A DNA stretch of 64,000 nucleotides from Pinus tabuliformis (Eukaryota; Streptophyta; Pinopsida; Pinales; Pinaceae), in NCBI GenBank assembly GCA_031772625.1, contig CM062815.1:605725980-605789979 (forward strand). The letters are read 5' to 3'. The position numbers and the translations under genes are program-made. Positions 23,601 through 35,253 of this stretch are shown piece after piece (position 1 is the first letter of the stretch; the number at the start of each line of letters is the position of its first letter). A model generated the notes under the pieces. That model saw only the letters and a list, made by a program, of their open reading frames with translations, had not been told where the DNA came from and made no database searches.

Positions 23601-25797
23601 GAACCAAGTTCAATATCTAGGGTACATCATTAATGAGAAGGGTGTGCATGTGGACCCAGCTAAGATACAAGTCATTCAGCATTGGCCAGCCCCGACCACT
23701 CTAACAGGCCTCCGCAGCTTTTTGGGCCTTGTCAATTTCTAATGTAGGTTCATGTTCAGGTTCTCTCATATCACTTGGCCCTTAAGTCAAGTCACTGAGG
23801 GTGGAGCGAAAAAAAAGTTCTTTTGGTTTGAACCCCAACATAAGGCATTTGTCAAGTTGAAGCCACGCCTCTTTTCTGCACAAATGCTCACATTACTAGA
23901 CCTCAAACAAGCATTTGAGATTGAGACAAATGTCTTCGACTATGCTATTGGTGCAGTTCTTACTTAGCAGGGGAATCTAGTGGCTTACCATAGTGAGACA
24001 CTTTCAAACATAGTTCAAAAGTATCTCACCTATGACAAGGAAATGTATTCCATTATGCAAGCTTTCCGTAAATGGAAGCATTACATTATGGGGAAGGAAA
24101 CGATCATCCACATAGATCACCGACTCTTACAGTTCATACATACAAAAAGGAAGTTGCAGAATGATCGCCATTAGAAATAGTACACATACATGCAACAATT
24201 CCATTTTAACATTAAGTACAAGAAGGGAAGCAACAATAATATTGCAGAATACCTTAGCCAACCATCGGTCATGGTGTTGATCATTGTGCTTGACTCCTAT
24301 GCACACGAGACTTAGGGGTGGCTACATCTTTATGAGAGCGATCCATAATTTGGCAACACATACCAGACACTACTGGAAGGTAAGAAAGCTCCAAATTTCA
24401 CCTCCAGCATGCACTATTATGTGACCAGGGACACATCTATGTTCCTTAAATTGAGCGTACCAAGATGATTTGGGAGGTGCACTATAGTTGGGTCGCTGGA
24501 CATTTTGGAGTAGAGAGAATAGTGGCAGTACTGCAAAATTATTTTTATTGGCCAAACCTCCGGCATGATGTTGGGAGGTACATTAAATCCTGCACTTCCT
24601 ATGCCATTGTGAAACCAACCATCAAGAAGCAAGGCCAATGTACTCCTTTTCCTACTCCTAGTTGACCTTGGGAATCCATCTCCATGGACTATATGTCGGG
24701 ACTTCCTTCTACTAAGCATGAAAATGACTACGTTTTTGTTGTTGTCGATAGATTCTCTAATATGGCCATTATGGCGCCTTGCAAGAAGAGTATCATAGTA
24801 GAGGCCACTATTAAGCTCTTGCTTAAGTGAGTGTTGGTACACTTTGGGATCCCACAGTCTATTGTCTTATATCGGGATAGAAGATTCCTAAGTGCATTTT
24901 GGTCAAGTCTTTGGTCGATGTTGGATACTAAACTCACTAAGTCCACTGCTTTCCTTCCTTAAATTGATGGCCAAACAGAGGTCGTCAATAAGATGATCAT
25001 ACACATTCTACTCATGTACAACTCAAAGCATCCATGCACATGGGATGAAAGCCTTCCCTATGTCTAGCACAGCTACAATAGAGCTCTTCATAGTTCAACA
25101 GGTCACAACCCCTTTCAGCTAGGACTGGGATTTCAGCCATTATGTCCCATTGATGTGGCCATACCATTTGTAGTTACTCAGGCATATTCGACTCATGTAT
25201 AGTTTGAAGCCGACAGGGCTAACAAATTCATTGAGTTCATTCAACACACACGGAAATAGGTCCATGATATATTGGACAGACCCAATGCTAAGTACAAGCA
25301 ATGCCATGATTAACATCGGGTGCCACACAAGTTCCAGGTGGGTGACAAACTTTGGCTACATTTGTAGAAGGAGCGGATCACTGGACAACATTGCAAGCTT
25401 CGCCTGCTCTGATATGGGTCATACACTATCACCAAGGCTGGAGGGGGAAATGCCTTCAAGCTCAACATTCCACCATTCCTTGGTCTGCACCCAGTGTTCA
25501 ATGTAGACCACCTTTAGCCATACTTTCCACCATTGTTGGACGCATCCGACATTACATAATAACTCACACCAACAAAGCTAAACCCATACTACATGGAACA
25601 TGCCACAACTTATCGAATCATGGAAAAACAGAGAAATAACACTCGTTAGTAGAAGATCCAATTATATCTGGTGGTCAAAGCTATCCAACTCATGCACCAA
25701 GGCAAGTAGCTCATTAGGGACCAAGTTCAACAGAAGTTTCTCCATCTCATCGAGGCACTCAATGCAATGGGGACCATTACTTCCTAAGGGGGGAGGA
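23600..25797 (+). mobile_element. Chromovirus (Gypsy) fragment B: RT connection, RNase H, integrase, chromodomain
   Basis: Landmarks in order are YLGYIINEKGVHVDPAK and GLRSFLGLVNF (RT thumb/connection), RNase H (HSETLSNIVQKYLTYDKEM, HIDHRLLQFI), the integrase zinc-binding and core domains (about 24470-25130; HFGVERIVAVLQNYFYWP, WESISMDYMSGLP, IDGQTEVVNK), the C-terminal GPY-like region, and a chromodomain-like tail near 25650-25770 (VQQKFLHLIEAL in one frame). Protease and the RT palm are not seen. A purine tract AAGGGGGGAGGA ends near 25797. It is an old, many-times-broken fossil. Confidence 0.75.
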
Positions 25798-26400
25798 TTA
25801 ATCCAGGTGGATATTGGCAGCCACCCACCTATTCCACTTGGACCCCCAACACTGTCTCTTTCAGTTTTTCAGTTTCCTTAATTATACCACAACTCACTAT
25901 TTTTTGTAGTTTTTTTAGGTCCTGAACTTCTGGAGCCATTTTGAGGCCCTAAATGGCATTTTTTGGGAAAATTGAGCAAACACAAGCCTTTGGTTGATGA
26001 TTTCATTTAAAATTTTTAGTTCTTGGATAGATATTTCTAACAGGGTATTGTGTGCATCAAACAAAGATCGTATGCCAAATTTACAACCCTGAGAAGTTGA
26101 TGTACCAATTTACCCAAACTGGGCACATAGTTTTGGCGCTTCATCTCCTAGGGTTAGGTTTTTGGATGTTTAGGGTTTTCCATTATTGCTCAATAATAAA
26201 TAGGACTTCAAGCCTCATTGTACCAAAGTTAAGAGACATTTAGTTGTCACATATCTTCTCATAGATAAGCTACGATCGCCTGAGCTAGTTTATTTCTGTT
26301 ATGTTTGTAAGAATATTTCAGTATTTGATATTAATGAAATGAACTATTTTTTCTGCTGCATCTCTATATTTATGGTTATATCTGTGAATTTTTTCCTTCC
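25798..26400 (+). mobile_element. Probable 3' LTR of chromovirus fragment B
   Basis: The stretch follows the purine tract directly, is non-coding, contains an AATAATAAATAGG poly(A)-like region near 26193, and ends where Copia RT coding sequence starts. It does not resemble the 20113-22146 LTR. The exact end is inferred. Confidence 0.4.
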
Positions 26401-26409
26401 TGTTTAAGT

Positions 26410-27888
26410 TCGGATCATGGTGTAAGAATATGAATCCATCATGAAGAATGGTGCATGGGAGGTGGTGTTGAGGCTAGAAGGGAAATTAGTAGTTGGTTTG
26501 AGATGTATCTACAAAGTGAAGCATGCGGTTGATGGAAGCATCGAGAAGAAAAAGGCCAGATTTGTGGCCAAAGTATTCTCTCAAGTAGGGGGAGTGGACT
26601 ATGAGGAGACTTTTACACCAATTGCAAGGTATTCCTCAACCAGATCCATTCTAGCATTGGTTGAACAAATGGGGTGAAACATCCACCAGATGGATGTGAA
26701 GACCGTCTTTCTCATCAATGTCATTGAGGAGGAAATTATAGAGAAGACGGAAGGATTTGGGACATATGATAGAGAGTCGCATGTGTGCAAACTCAAGAGA
26801 GAATTGTATGGTCTCAAATAAGTGCTTCGAGTATGGTACACTCGGATCGACGATTATCTCAAAGGATTGGGCTTCACTAAAAGTGAAGCAGATGTGAACC
26901 TTTATCACATTGTGGTAGATGGTAAGTTTCCTATTATTATTTTTTATGTTGATGGTTTAATATCAACAGGGTATGATAAGTTGATCCGATCTTGTAAGGG
27001 AATTTGAGATGAAATACATGGGTCTCATACATTACTTCCTTGGGTTGGAAGTATGGCAGAGTAATGGTGAATTATTTGTGTCTTAGGGAAAGTATGGCAC
27101 TGAGATAATTCAAAGATTTCACATGGATATTTGTAAGCCCATGGACACATCTCTATCTACAAACTAGAGGAAGGATAATGCCACTTCAAGTGAAGAGGTT
27201 GATGCTACCATTTATAAGCAGCTTGTGGGTTCACTTATGTGTCTTGTGAACACACGACCTAACATGTGCTATGTAGTCAACCGTCTTATCAAAGCTATGG
27301 TGAGGTCTATCAAATTATGTTGGAAGGAAACAAAGAATGTGTTATGATACCTCATAGGCACTACCCAATATGGTTTATGGTATAAACAAACAAAGGGAGT
27401 GAATAAACAAGTCTTCACCGATGCATATTGGGTAGGGAGTCCATCCAACAAGAACATCACATCAGGTGTTATCTTCATTGTTGGGTCCATAACTATTCCC
27501 TGGTACAGTAAGAAGTAGAGGTCTATGACATTAAGCTCAGTAGAGGATGAATACAGGGGTGCAAGTCAAACAACATGTGAAGTAATCTGGATGAGGAAAA
27601 TACTTGTGCGAGTATTCAGTCGGGAGATGGATTTGACAGTGGTATATTGTAATAATCAGAGTTTCATTAAACTCTATCAGAATGGTATTTCACGAAAGGT
27701 CCAAGCACATTGATATCTAGTATCATCATTTGCGGGACTGTGCACAAATGATAATTATGTTTCTATAGTACATTCTAACTAAGGAGAAAGATGTTGACAT
27801 CTGGATAAAGGAATTTTCAAGAGGTAAATTTGAATTCCACAGGTGTAGGATAGGGGTGGTGGAAAATCCCTTTCTTGCTAATAGGGAG
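26410..27888 (+). mobile_element. Copia RT and RNase H fragment
   Basis: A typical Copia RT begins abruptly (GAWEVVLRLEGKLVV, VKHAVDGSIEKKKARFVAKV, VDYEETFTPIARYSS) and continues to IIFYVDGLISTG, with RNase H near 27525-27720 (TLSSVEDEYRGASQTTCEVI). The part ends in a purine tract (AATAGGGAG) next to the LTR. The upstream gag, protease and integrase are absent from the window, so this is a 5'-truncated fossil; about ten breaks. Confidence 0.8.
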
Positions 27889-28738
27889 TGTTGAAAAAAT
27901 GTAGCACGAAAGGCTCAATTTTACTTTATCCTTAGTCAAATTGAGTAAATTGAATTTCCACATCAACATGACAACTTGGAGGCAGTTAACTTGTGTGACA
28001 TGGATTTATTCACTCAGTTAGCTAAGTAAATTTAAGTTAGAGGTCTTGGTGTGTGATTGCCAAATTTTATTGATCCAGTTCAATTATTTTCAGTTTTATT
28101 CAATTATTTGACCTCTAATTATTGTTAGAGTCAATTGAAGGTCATTTGTGCAATGGAACAACAATCTAACTTAGAGATATGTTAGTTAATCGATCAATCA
28201 ACCTAAAATAGCTAGTGAATCCAGAGAATTTGAGTTCATCAGCTCAAGTGGAGATGACAAGGTAATGTAACAAGTAGTTGCAAACTAGTTTGAGTGTACA
28301 AGCATTGCATGAGATTACATGATCAATCCTTAGGAATTGTGGAATCAACTGGAGGAAAATTCCTAAGTAATAGGGGTAAATTTCATCAGGAGTTGTGTAA
28401 GGAAATATAAGCCTTTGTGAGCTGATATTTGGCTAAGTGTTGGCCAGAGTCGATCATTGAGCAAGAGAACAATTATTATTTTGTAGGTTAAGCTTAGAGT
28501 TGGAGCTAGCAATTGTAATAGTTTCTCAATTAAATTGATTAATGCAAAGAGGCTTGAGGGGTTTTTCACAGCTGGGATCGCCTAGAAATCACTGTGTATT
28601 TGTGGTTTTTCTTATTGCATGTCTATGCACGTTGTTCTAAATTGTGAATTTAATTCCGCAAATCAGTACAATAGAACTGTATCTCATTATTTTCAGTTAG
28701 AATTCTTGAGCAGTTGCAATTTCTATCAAATTTCTACA
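27889..28738 (+). mobile_element. 3' LTR of the Copia fragment (850 bp)
   Basis: It starts TGTTGAAAAAATG right after the purine tract and ends CAAATTTCTACA. The same ending (AAATTTCTACA) closes the LTR of Copia C3 at 62405, which fixes the boundary and shows the two are related families. Confidence 0.7.
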
Positions 28739-30870
28739 GTTTATCTAATATTCGTCACCATCTTCTTCATCCTCAAATTTGTCTTATACATCAATTTAAC
28801 ATCTAACTTAATTTTAATGTTAAAATTTAACATATATATATGAGAATTTTAATAGATGAAATTTGATGAAGAGAGTAGATGGTGTTGAGACTTAGGCTTT
28901 ATTTGCACTGATTTTTCCACCCTTCTATTGTCGTAGGTCAAGGGTCCATGATTTGCTTCATGGGTGATCCATGGTTTGAAGTTGCAACTCCCTTCTCTCA
29001 ACAAGGCTTCGATTGGTGGATAATTTTTTTTTATGTGTAGGATCATATGGTGTATTGTTGTCACCTACATAAGGTGATTCTGGACTTGAATGGACCAAGT
29101 CTTACCATATCTTTCAAATTCTGGGCCTATAATGTGCCTAATGAAAAACTCTAAATACAGAGAAAGGCACCCAAATATGTTTGCAATGTTTGTTTCTTGT
29201 TTGTTTTGAGATGGACGTGGTAGGCGAACCCAATAGGGTTTCTTTTATACTTCCCTTGCTCCTCTCTTCCGGTTTCACCAGTTTTCTCTATTTCAAAAGT
29301 GATGAGATTGACAAAGGATTTTCTCCCTGAGTGCAAGTTTGGAAATGAAAAAAATCATATTTTCTTAATAAAAATAGATGGGAAGTCCATCATTTTTTGG
29401 ATAAAGGACTTGGACATGGAGGAAAACCTCAAATGGAAAATAGAGAACAATTTTGGAATCTTTGTTTTTTCTCAATGCCCATTATCTGAAGGGAAGTTAT
29501 TCTAGGACTCCACCCATAATTAAAGGCTAATGCATCACGTGGAATTCCACCATTATTCTAAACATGAGGTTGTGTGGTGGAGCTTCGGGCTCCAGAGTTG
29601 GTGGCTCTGGCTCTTTCAAGGATGAAGTGCAAGGGAGGGCTCATAATACAGTTGATCAACCCCAATATAACCCAGGACCCTACAGAGTAGAATAATCAGA
29701 GGAAGTACTAGCCATAGATGTCAATCTTTCATAGGTAAATTCTCAATTTTCTTCCCTCTAATCAAAGGCTATAATTTATAGATTCAATGGGTTTTGACCA
29801 AAAATTGATGTTTTAAACTAGTGGGTTTTTTCTTCCTAGACCCTAAACAATGATATCTATTTATGTTCCAAAGGGTTTTTTATTGTGTAGATTATATTCC
29901 AGATACATCGCATTAGGTTTCTTTCCGATCGACGTTTCAAACCAGTAACGATGGTTCATCTTTAGGATGTGAAATATTCTTTGAAAGACTGTTCTCAATT
30001 TTTCTTCACATATATATGGATGAGATGCTTAGATGACAAATATTAGAATTTACAATTTTTTTAATTTATTCTATTATGTTTTAATTTGTTATCTAATTAT
30101 TATCTTTATTAGGGTTATGGTTATATTAATTTCTTTAGGGTTATATTAATTATATTTTTAATTAATTTTATTATATTAATTTTAATTAATTTTAATTATT
30201 TATTTTCTTTTAATTATTTTTAATTATTTTCATTGTATTTATTTCAATTAATTAATTATTAATTTTAATTGTTATAATTGTTATATTAGTTTTACTTAAT
30301 TATTGATTTTAATTAAGTAAAAACTAATTCAATTCAATACACAGAAATAATTGGAGACTTTCTTGTATGGTTGGCCCTAGTTTAGGGGTAGAGTTGAGCT
30401 TTTCTTAACATGATTTTTCCCAAATTTTGATGCTACAAAAATGGTGGTATCTAATATGACGGTTTTGGCGAGACTTCCAAATGTACATCTCCCCTTCTAG
30501 TACCGCAAGGTTTTAAAAATGTTCTGAATCTCCCAAATCTCCCCTCTCCCCTTCTAGTATTAAGCATATAATAGGGGTAAAGGGTTTTTATATTAGTAGG
30601 TATACAAAATGGAGCTCAAAGTTAATGAAAAAAATACAAAGGACTATAAAAATCGTTAATTAAAAACCTGATACCTACAATATCTAGTGACAGTAGGGGT
30701 TTTATAAATTGGGAAGCTGTATTGGGTTAGTATTGGTAGGGGCTTAAATAATGTGACTTTTAGAGATATTTTCCAATTTGTAGTCAAATTAAGGGTATTG
30801 TTTAGTATGTCACTAACACACGTGACATGTGAGAGATTCATTGAGTGAACCCTCCATGACGTTAATGTTA
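28739..30870. other. Non-coding, increasingly AT-rich DNA
   Basis: No gene or element boundary is recognised. A 68-codon frame at 29299-29505 (MMRLTKDFLPECKFGNEKN...) has protein-like composition but no family. From 30050 the sequence becomes TTTTAATTAA-rich. Confidence 0.5.
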
Positions 30871-31236
30871 TTATTAGCATTAATGTTAATATAATGTAAC
30901 ACCCAAACCTCATTTCCATCAATGAACTATGAGTGCCTATAAATATGTAAAACACCTAATAAATATACATTGAATAAGAAATTATTCATCACATTATTTT
31001 TCATTAAAATATGGTTTATAATATTGGGTGTTTAATATATCTCTCTCTATATATATTATTGAGTTAATATATGTAGTTTTTAATATAAGCTTTAATATAT
31101 AGTGTTCATAATATTAGAGTTTATAATGCTAAGGTTTAATATTGAGATTTATAATATTTACGTTATAATATTGGATTTAATATATATATATATATATGAT
31201 TAGTTAACCATATACAATTATTAATCATTTTTATGT

Positions 31237-31288
<52 letters not shown>
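31237..31288. repeat. (AT)n microsatellite
   Basis: About 25 consecutive AT dinucleotides. Confidence 0.95.
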
Positions 31289-31290
<2 letters not shown>

Positions 31291-31499
31291 ACTTTAATAT
31301 TAATATATATTTTTATTTATTATTATTATAATTATATAGTTATAATATATTCCACTTTATAATTATAATAATTGTAGTATATAATTATATTATGATGGAA
31401 TGTAATATATGATTCATATATATAATATTATTAATATATTCTAATTCTAATTGTATATAAATATTAATAAGATATTTATAATAATATTTATATATTAAT

Positions 31500-31866
31500 T
31501 AAGTATGATAAACCATACAATGGTTTAACACGATGAACCAATGTTAACCAAAGTTAATCATGATCAACCACGATCAACCATATTCAACCAAGGTCAACGA
31601 TGATCAACATGATTAGAATGGTGCAACATGGTCAACCATGGTGGACCATCATCAACTGTAGTCAACCATCGTTGACCATGTTCAACCAAGGTCAACCAAG
31701 ATCAACATGATTTGAATGGTGGAACATGGTTGACCAAGGTCAACTATGGTCAACCATCATCAACCATGGTCAATAATGATTAACCATAATCAACCATACA
31801 ATGGTCAACCAAGGTTAACTATGATAAGCCATGGTCAAACGTGATCAACCATTCAACTAAGATCGA
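31500..31866. repeat. Minisatellite, core ATGGTCAACCAT
   Basis: About 25-30 degenerate copies of a ~12-base unit (CATGGTCAACCA, AAGGTCAACC, ATGATCAACC) sit in tandem. A longer phrase (CAACATGATTNGAATGGTG) occurs at about 31606 and 31702, giving a ~96-base higher-order period. Confidence 0.8.
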
Positions 31867-31957
31867 CATTCATGTAACATTAATATTAGTAGTGTTAATA
31901 ACACTCAAACCTCATTTCCAACAATAAATTATGAGAAACTAAAAAAAAGGAAAACAA

Positions 31958-31959
<2 letters not shown>

Positions 31960-32002
<43 letters not shown>
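31960..32002. repeat. (AT)n microsatellite
   Basis: About 20 consecutive AT dinucleotides at the position in the second ~990-bp unit that matches CACCTAATAAATATAC in the first. Confidence 0.95.
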
Positions 32003-32004
<2 letters not shown>

Positions 32005-32574
32005 AATAAGATATTATACCTCACATTATTTTTCTTTAAAATATGGTTTATAATGTTAGGGTTTATAATATTTAGTTTATAAAATTGTGTTTATAACATT
32101 TCTGTTGAGGTTTAATATTAGGATTAATATATCTGTATGTTAATACATATATAACTATTTAATAATAATGATTAATTAACCAATTATTAATATATTAATA
32201 ATATATACTAATAAATATATATTAATACTATAATATAATATTGATTATTTATTAATATAATATCTATTTCAATTTATAATTATAATAATTATAAAATATA
32301 ATTATACTATAATTTAGTTTTTATATATATTGAAAGTTATATTAATATATTAATAAATATATATTAATAATTTACACTAAGACAATGGTGAGAAATAAAT
32401 AATTATTATTTAAAATAACTAAATGCTATTATTATATTATATATTAATTATGTTATAGCTTGAAATATAACTATTACTATATTAATATAATATTATATAT
32501 ATATATATATATATGTATGTGGTTGTTATTATATAATTATTAATAATCATAAATAGTCAATTACATTAGTAAAT

Positions 32575-32865
32575 TGTCGACGATGCTGGAAATCCATAGA
32601 CCATGGGGTCTCTTCGATGTGAAGTCCCAATTAGACTTTACATTGTTCAGTGTGAGAGCCCCATCTGGAATGTCGGCCCAATTGCCTTATATCTCAAAGA
32701 TATGTCTTGGCTCTAATTGTGAGCACCGGAGAGTGATGCAATGGTGTCTTCAAAAAGTAAGGGAGGTGTTCCTGGTGAGTGTGCAGTTGAAACTATGTCA
32801 AGGTTCCTCTACTGCAAAGGGGGGAGAGAAGTGAGCCTCTAAGTGAGATGTAATAGTACCACCTG
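32575..32865 (-). mobile_element. E1 left LTR, terminal block
   Basis: Matches 50497-50783 closely (GTAAGGGAGGTGT, GTTCCTCT-CTG-AAAGGGG, AAGTGAGCCTCT, TAATAGTACCA). It also matches, in reverse complement, the last ~130 bases of E2. These three copies define the LTR terminus. Confidence 0.7.
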
Positions 32866-34882
32866 ATATCACTTCGTAATTTTCCTAGGTTGAGAAAGAA
32901 AACTACAAGGGTAACCACAAACAACTTTTAAAGCTAGGATCTAGACCTTCTAGCTTTAGGGAGGGCTCTCTCTGTCTGATTTGGATTTCTTTTTTTAAGA
33001 TCTTAGGCTAGCTATTAAAATTTGAAGTGGGTTTTTCAAAGGTTTGCTAGAAAAATGTTGGAAAAGTCCGTTGGGCACAAAATCCTAAAATTTTGAGTAA
33101 TCAATTACAAAAATGATAGAGTAACTATAACAGGGCAGGGGTAGGTAATCTCTTGGATCTTATAGAGTGTTGTGGTGTGAATATGATGAATATAATTTAA
33201 GTTCAATTGAATATAGAGCATAAATAGAAATAAAATATTGATATTGTTAACAATCTAGAGCATAATACACTTAAGCGAATTCGGCCCTTAATCTTCTTGC
33301 TACAATAAAGAGGGAAAAACATATGGACACTAAGAAAAGAAATAATTTTACATGAGAGAACACATCACCAATTTCTTGACATGGAAATCCTGGAACAAAA
33401 CTGCCTCTGTATTTCTGAAAATTGATTACTTTGAGTACAATCTATGACTTACATTAATGTAGAGCTCTTCTCTTCATACATGTTGCAACCACTCATAAGT
33501 ATTATTATAGAATATTTATAGACTTCTTATTGAACTAACTCTGGATTCCAAAAATGAATTGATTACAAAATAATATCTAGCAATTTCTTGAAAAATATGA
33601 ACAATAAACAAAAGATAAAAACAATCACTGGAAAACCACAGGAAATATGGAACTGCTGGAAAATCTTCAGCCTTCAAATCCCAAAATTGGTTCATTAATG
33701 ATGATCCTCTACCTTGGAATCTTGAGAGGTTGAAGTTTTTTCACAAAACCTGTTAGCTTCCCTTTCAAACCTGATTAACTCTACTACCTATATCAACTAG
33801 CTGTCCCTTTGACTGCTATTTCTCAGTCAAAATTTTGAAAATAATTGCATGTCTATTTATGTTTTTGACCTAGTTGATCAATGAATTATTTGTATTTTGG
33901 AGTTAAACCAAACTTATGTGTTGACCCTTTTTTCCTATAATCTTTGCCTTCGTCATCCTTTAAATACTTCATCATTGTCGTTAAATATTTGGGAAGAAAA
34001 TATTTTGAATAATATCTCCAAATATTTTGCTTAAACCTGTAAATGAATTTCATAAATAAAATATCAAAATATTTCTTTAAATGATTTTATAAACCATCCT
34101 CTTATTTTGAAATCCATGTCTTGCTTCCCTAAATTTATATATTGATGAATAAATGAGACTCATAAACATATTTTATAAAAACCATTGATTGATTTCCTTC
34201 CCATGAATTTTAAAAACTATGTCTTGCTTTTCAATTGTTGGTAAAGTATCTTTTACTTTCCCCTTTTACTCCTATAAAATAATTGGATAAGTATTTATCC
34301 AAATTTATGTTCTATGCATTCTCCTCTTTACACCATAACAAAAACAATATTCCTTTTCTCTGTAAAATTTCATTTTTACTCAGCCCACTTTTACCTCAAA
34401 TGGCACAAATGACGTTAAAAGTCAAATATGAAACCCCCCAAAATCCCACAATAACCATTGATTTAATTATTGCACAACTCGAGGCTTGGAAGTTTAATGT
34501 ATGAAGTGCGGGTCGGGTCATAAATTTAATTTGATTTTTTTATTTTGAATTGTGAATTTATTATTGGCTAATGTAGTTAGCCTGATAATAAATCTGGTTC
34601 CTATATTTTAGAGATTGAATTGATTTGTTATTTTTAAAATTAAGTTTAATATTTTAAATAAATAATTTTATAAAAAATATAATTATATATAATTTATAAA
34701 CTTAAATCTCATTTAAAATAAAAACTATTAAAAATAACTTAGAGACATTTCATCTTTTAGCAATGGAGATGGTTATTGATAACTGACTCATGACACCTCA
34801 CTCATGCCCCTCAATCATGACCCCATAGGGGCCTTTATACAAAGAAAATTTAGACTATAAGACCTGGTGAATTTATAGGCTA
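32866..34882. other. 2-kb unassigned stretch between two E1 LTR blocks
   Basis: On the right side of E1 the corresponding LTR blocks are adjacent, so this stretch is probably a separate insertion or rearranged filler. It is AT-rich, non-coding, and has no recognised LTR, terminal inverted repeat or domain. A 73-codon frame at 34283-34504 has no family. Confidence 0.4.
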
Positions 34883-35075
34883 AACTTTACGAGCATATTC
34901 CCAAACTAAATAACTGGACATACATACTTTGATTACATATATTATAAGACCCTAACATCACCCAAGAAGAGACACACATGAACCAGAAGGCTCTGTCTAA
35001 CATCCAACGAAATATTCCACAGTGGATGCGACGATCGTTACAACCAACAAAAAAGGAAAAATCTATATAGTATCC
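34883..35075 (-). mobile_element. E1 left LTR, block interrupted by Copia C2
   Basis: Matches 51568-51760 on the right (ATTCCCAAACTAAATAACT, AAGAGACACACATGAACCAG). It continues after the C2 insertion at 40537. Confidence 0.75.
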
Positions 35076-35253
35076 CATTGATACCTAATCATGGGGATTG
35101 GGTGAAAATTTGTAAATAATGTAAATAATAAATAATGGAAAAGGAAGATTCATCGAGAGTTGAAACCCAAGAGTCACTCCCTCATGTATATAGCTATCAA
35201 TAATCTAAATGAATAAACATATTTGATTTGAGGAGTTACCTCCTGGCCTGACA
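35076..35253 (+). mobile_element. C2 5' LTR
   Basis: Matches 40359-40536 along its whole 178-bp length and ends GCCTGACA before the primer site. Confidence 0.85.

Larger units (their letters stand above)
30873..32500. repeat. ~990-bp direct duplication in AT-rich DNA
   Basis: The order AATGTTAATA, AACACYCAAACCTCATTTCC, ATTGAATAAGA, CACATTATTTTTC and AAAATATGGTTTATAAT occurs first at about 30880-31025 and again at about 31870-32055. Each copy then runs into TAATATAT-rich sequence. The minisatellite at 31500-31866 separates the copies. Confidence 0.6.

Noticed and set aside
29299-29505. 68-codon frame MMRLTKDFLPECKF...
   Set aside because: Protein-like wording but too short, isolated and without family support to call a gene; mentioned only in the region note.
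31237-32002. (AT)n tracts as possible replication origin or centromere signal
   Set aside because: Simple microsatellites in AT-rich filler; nothing else supports such a role.
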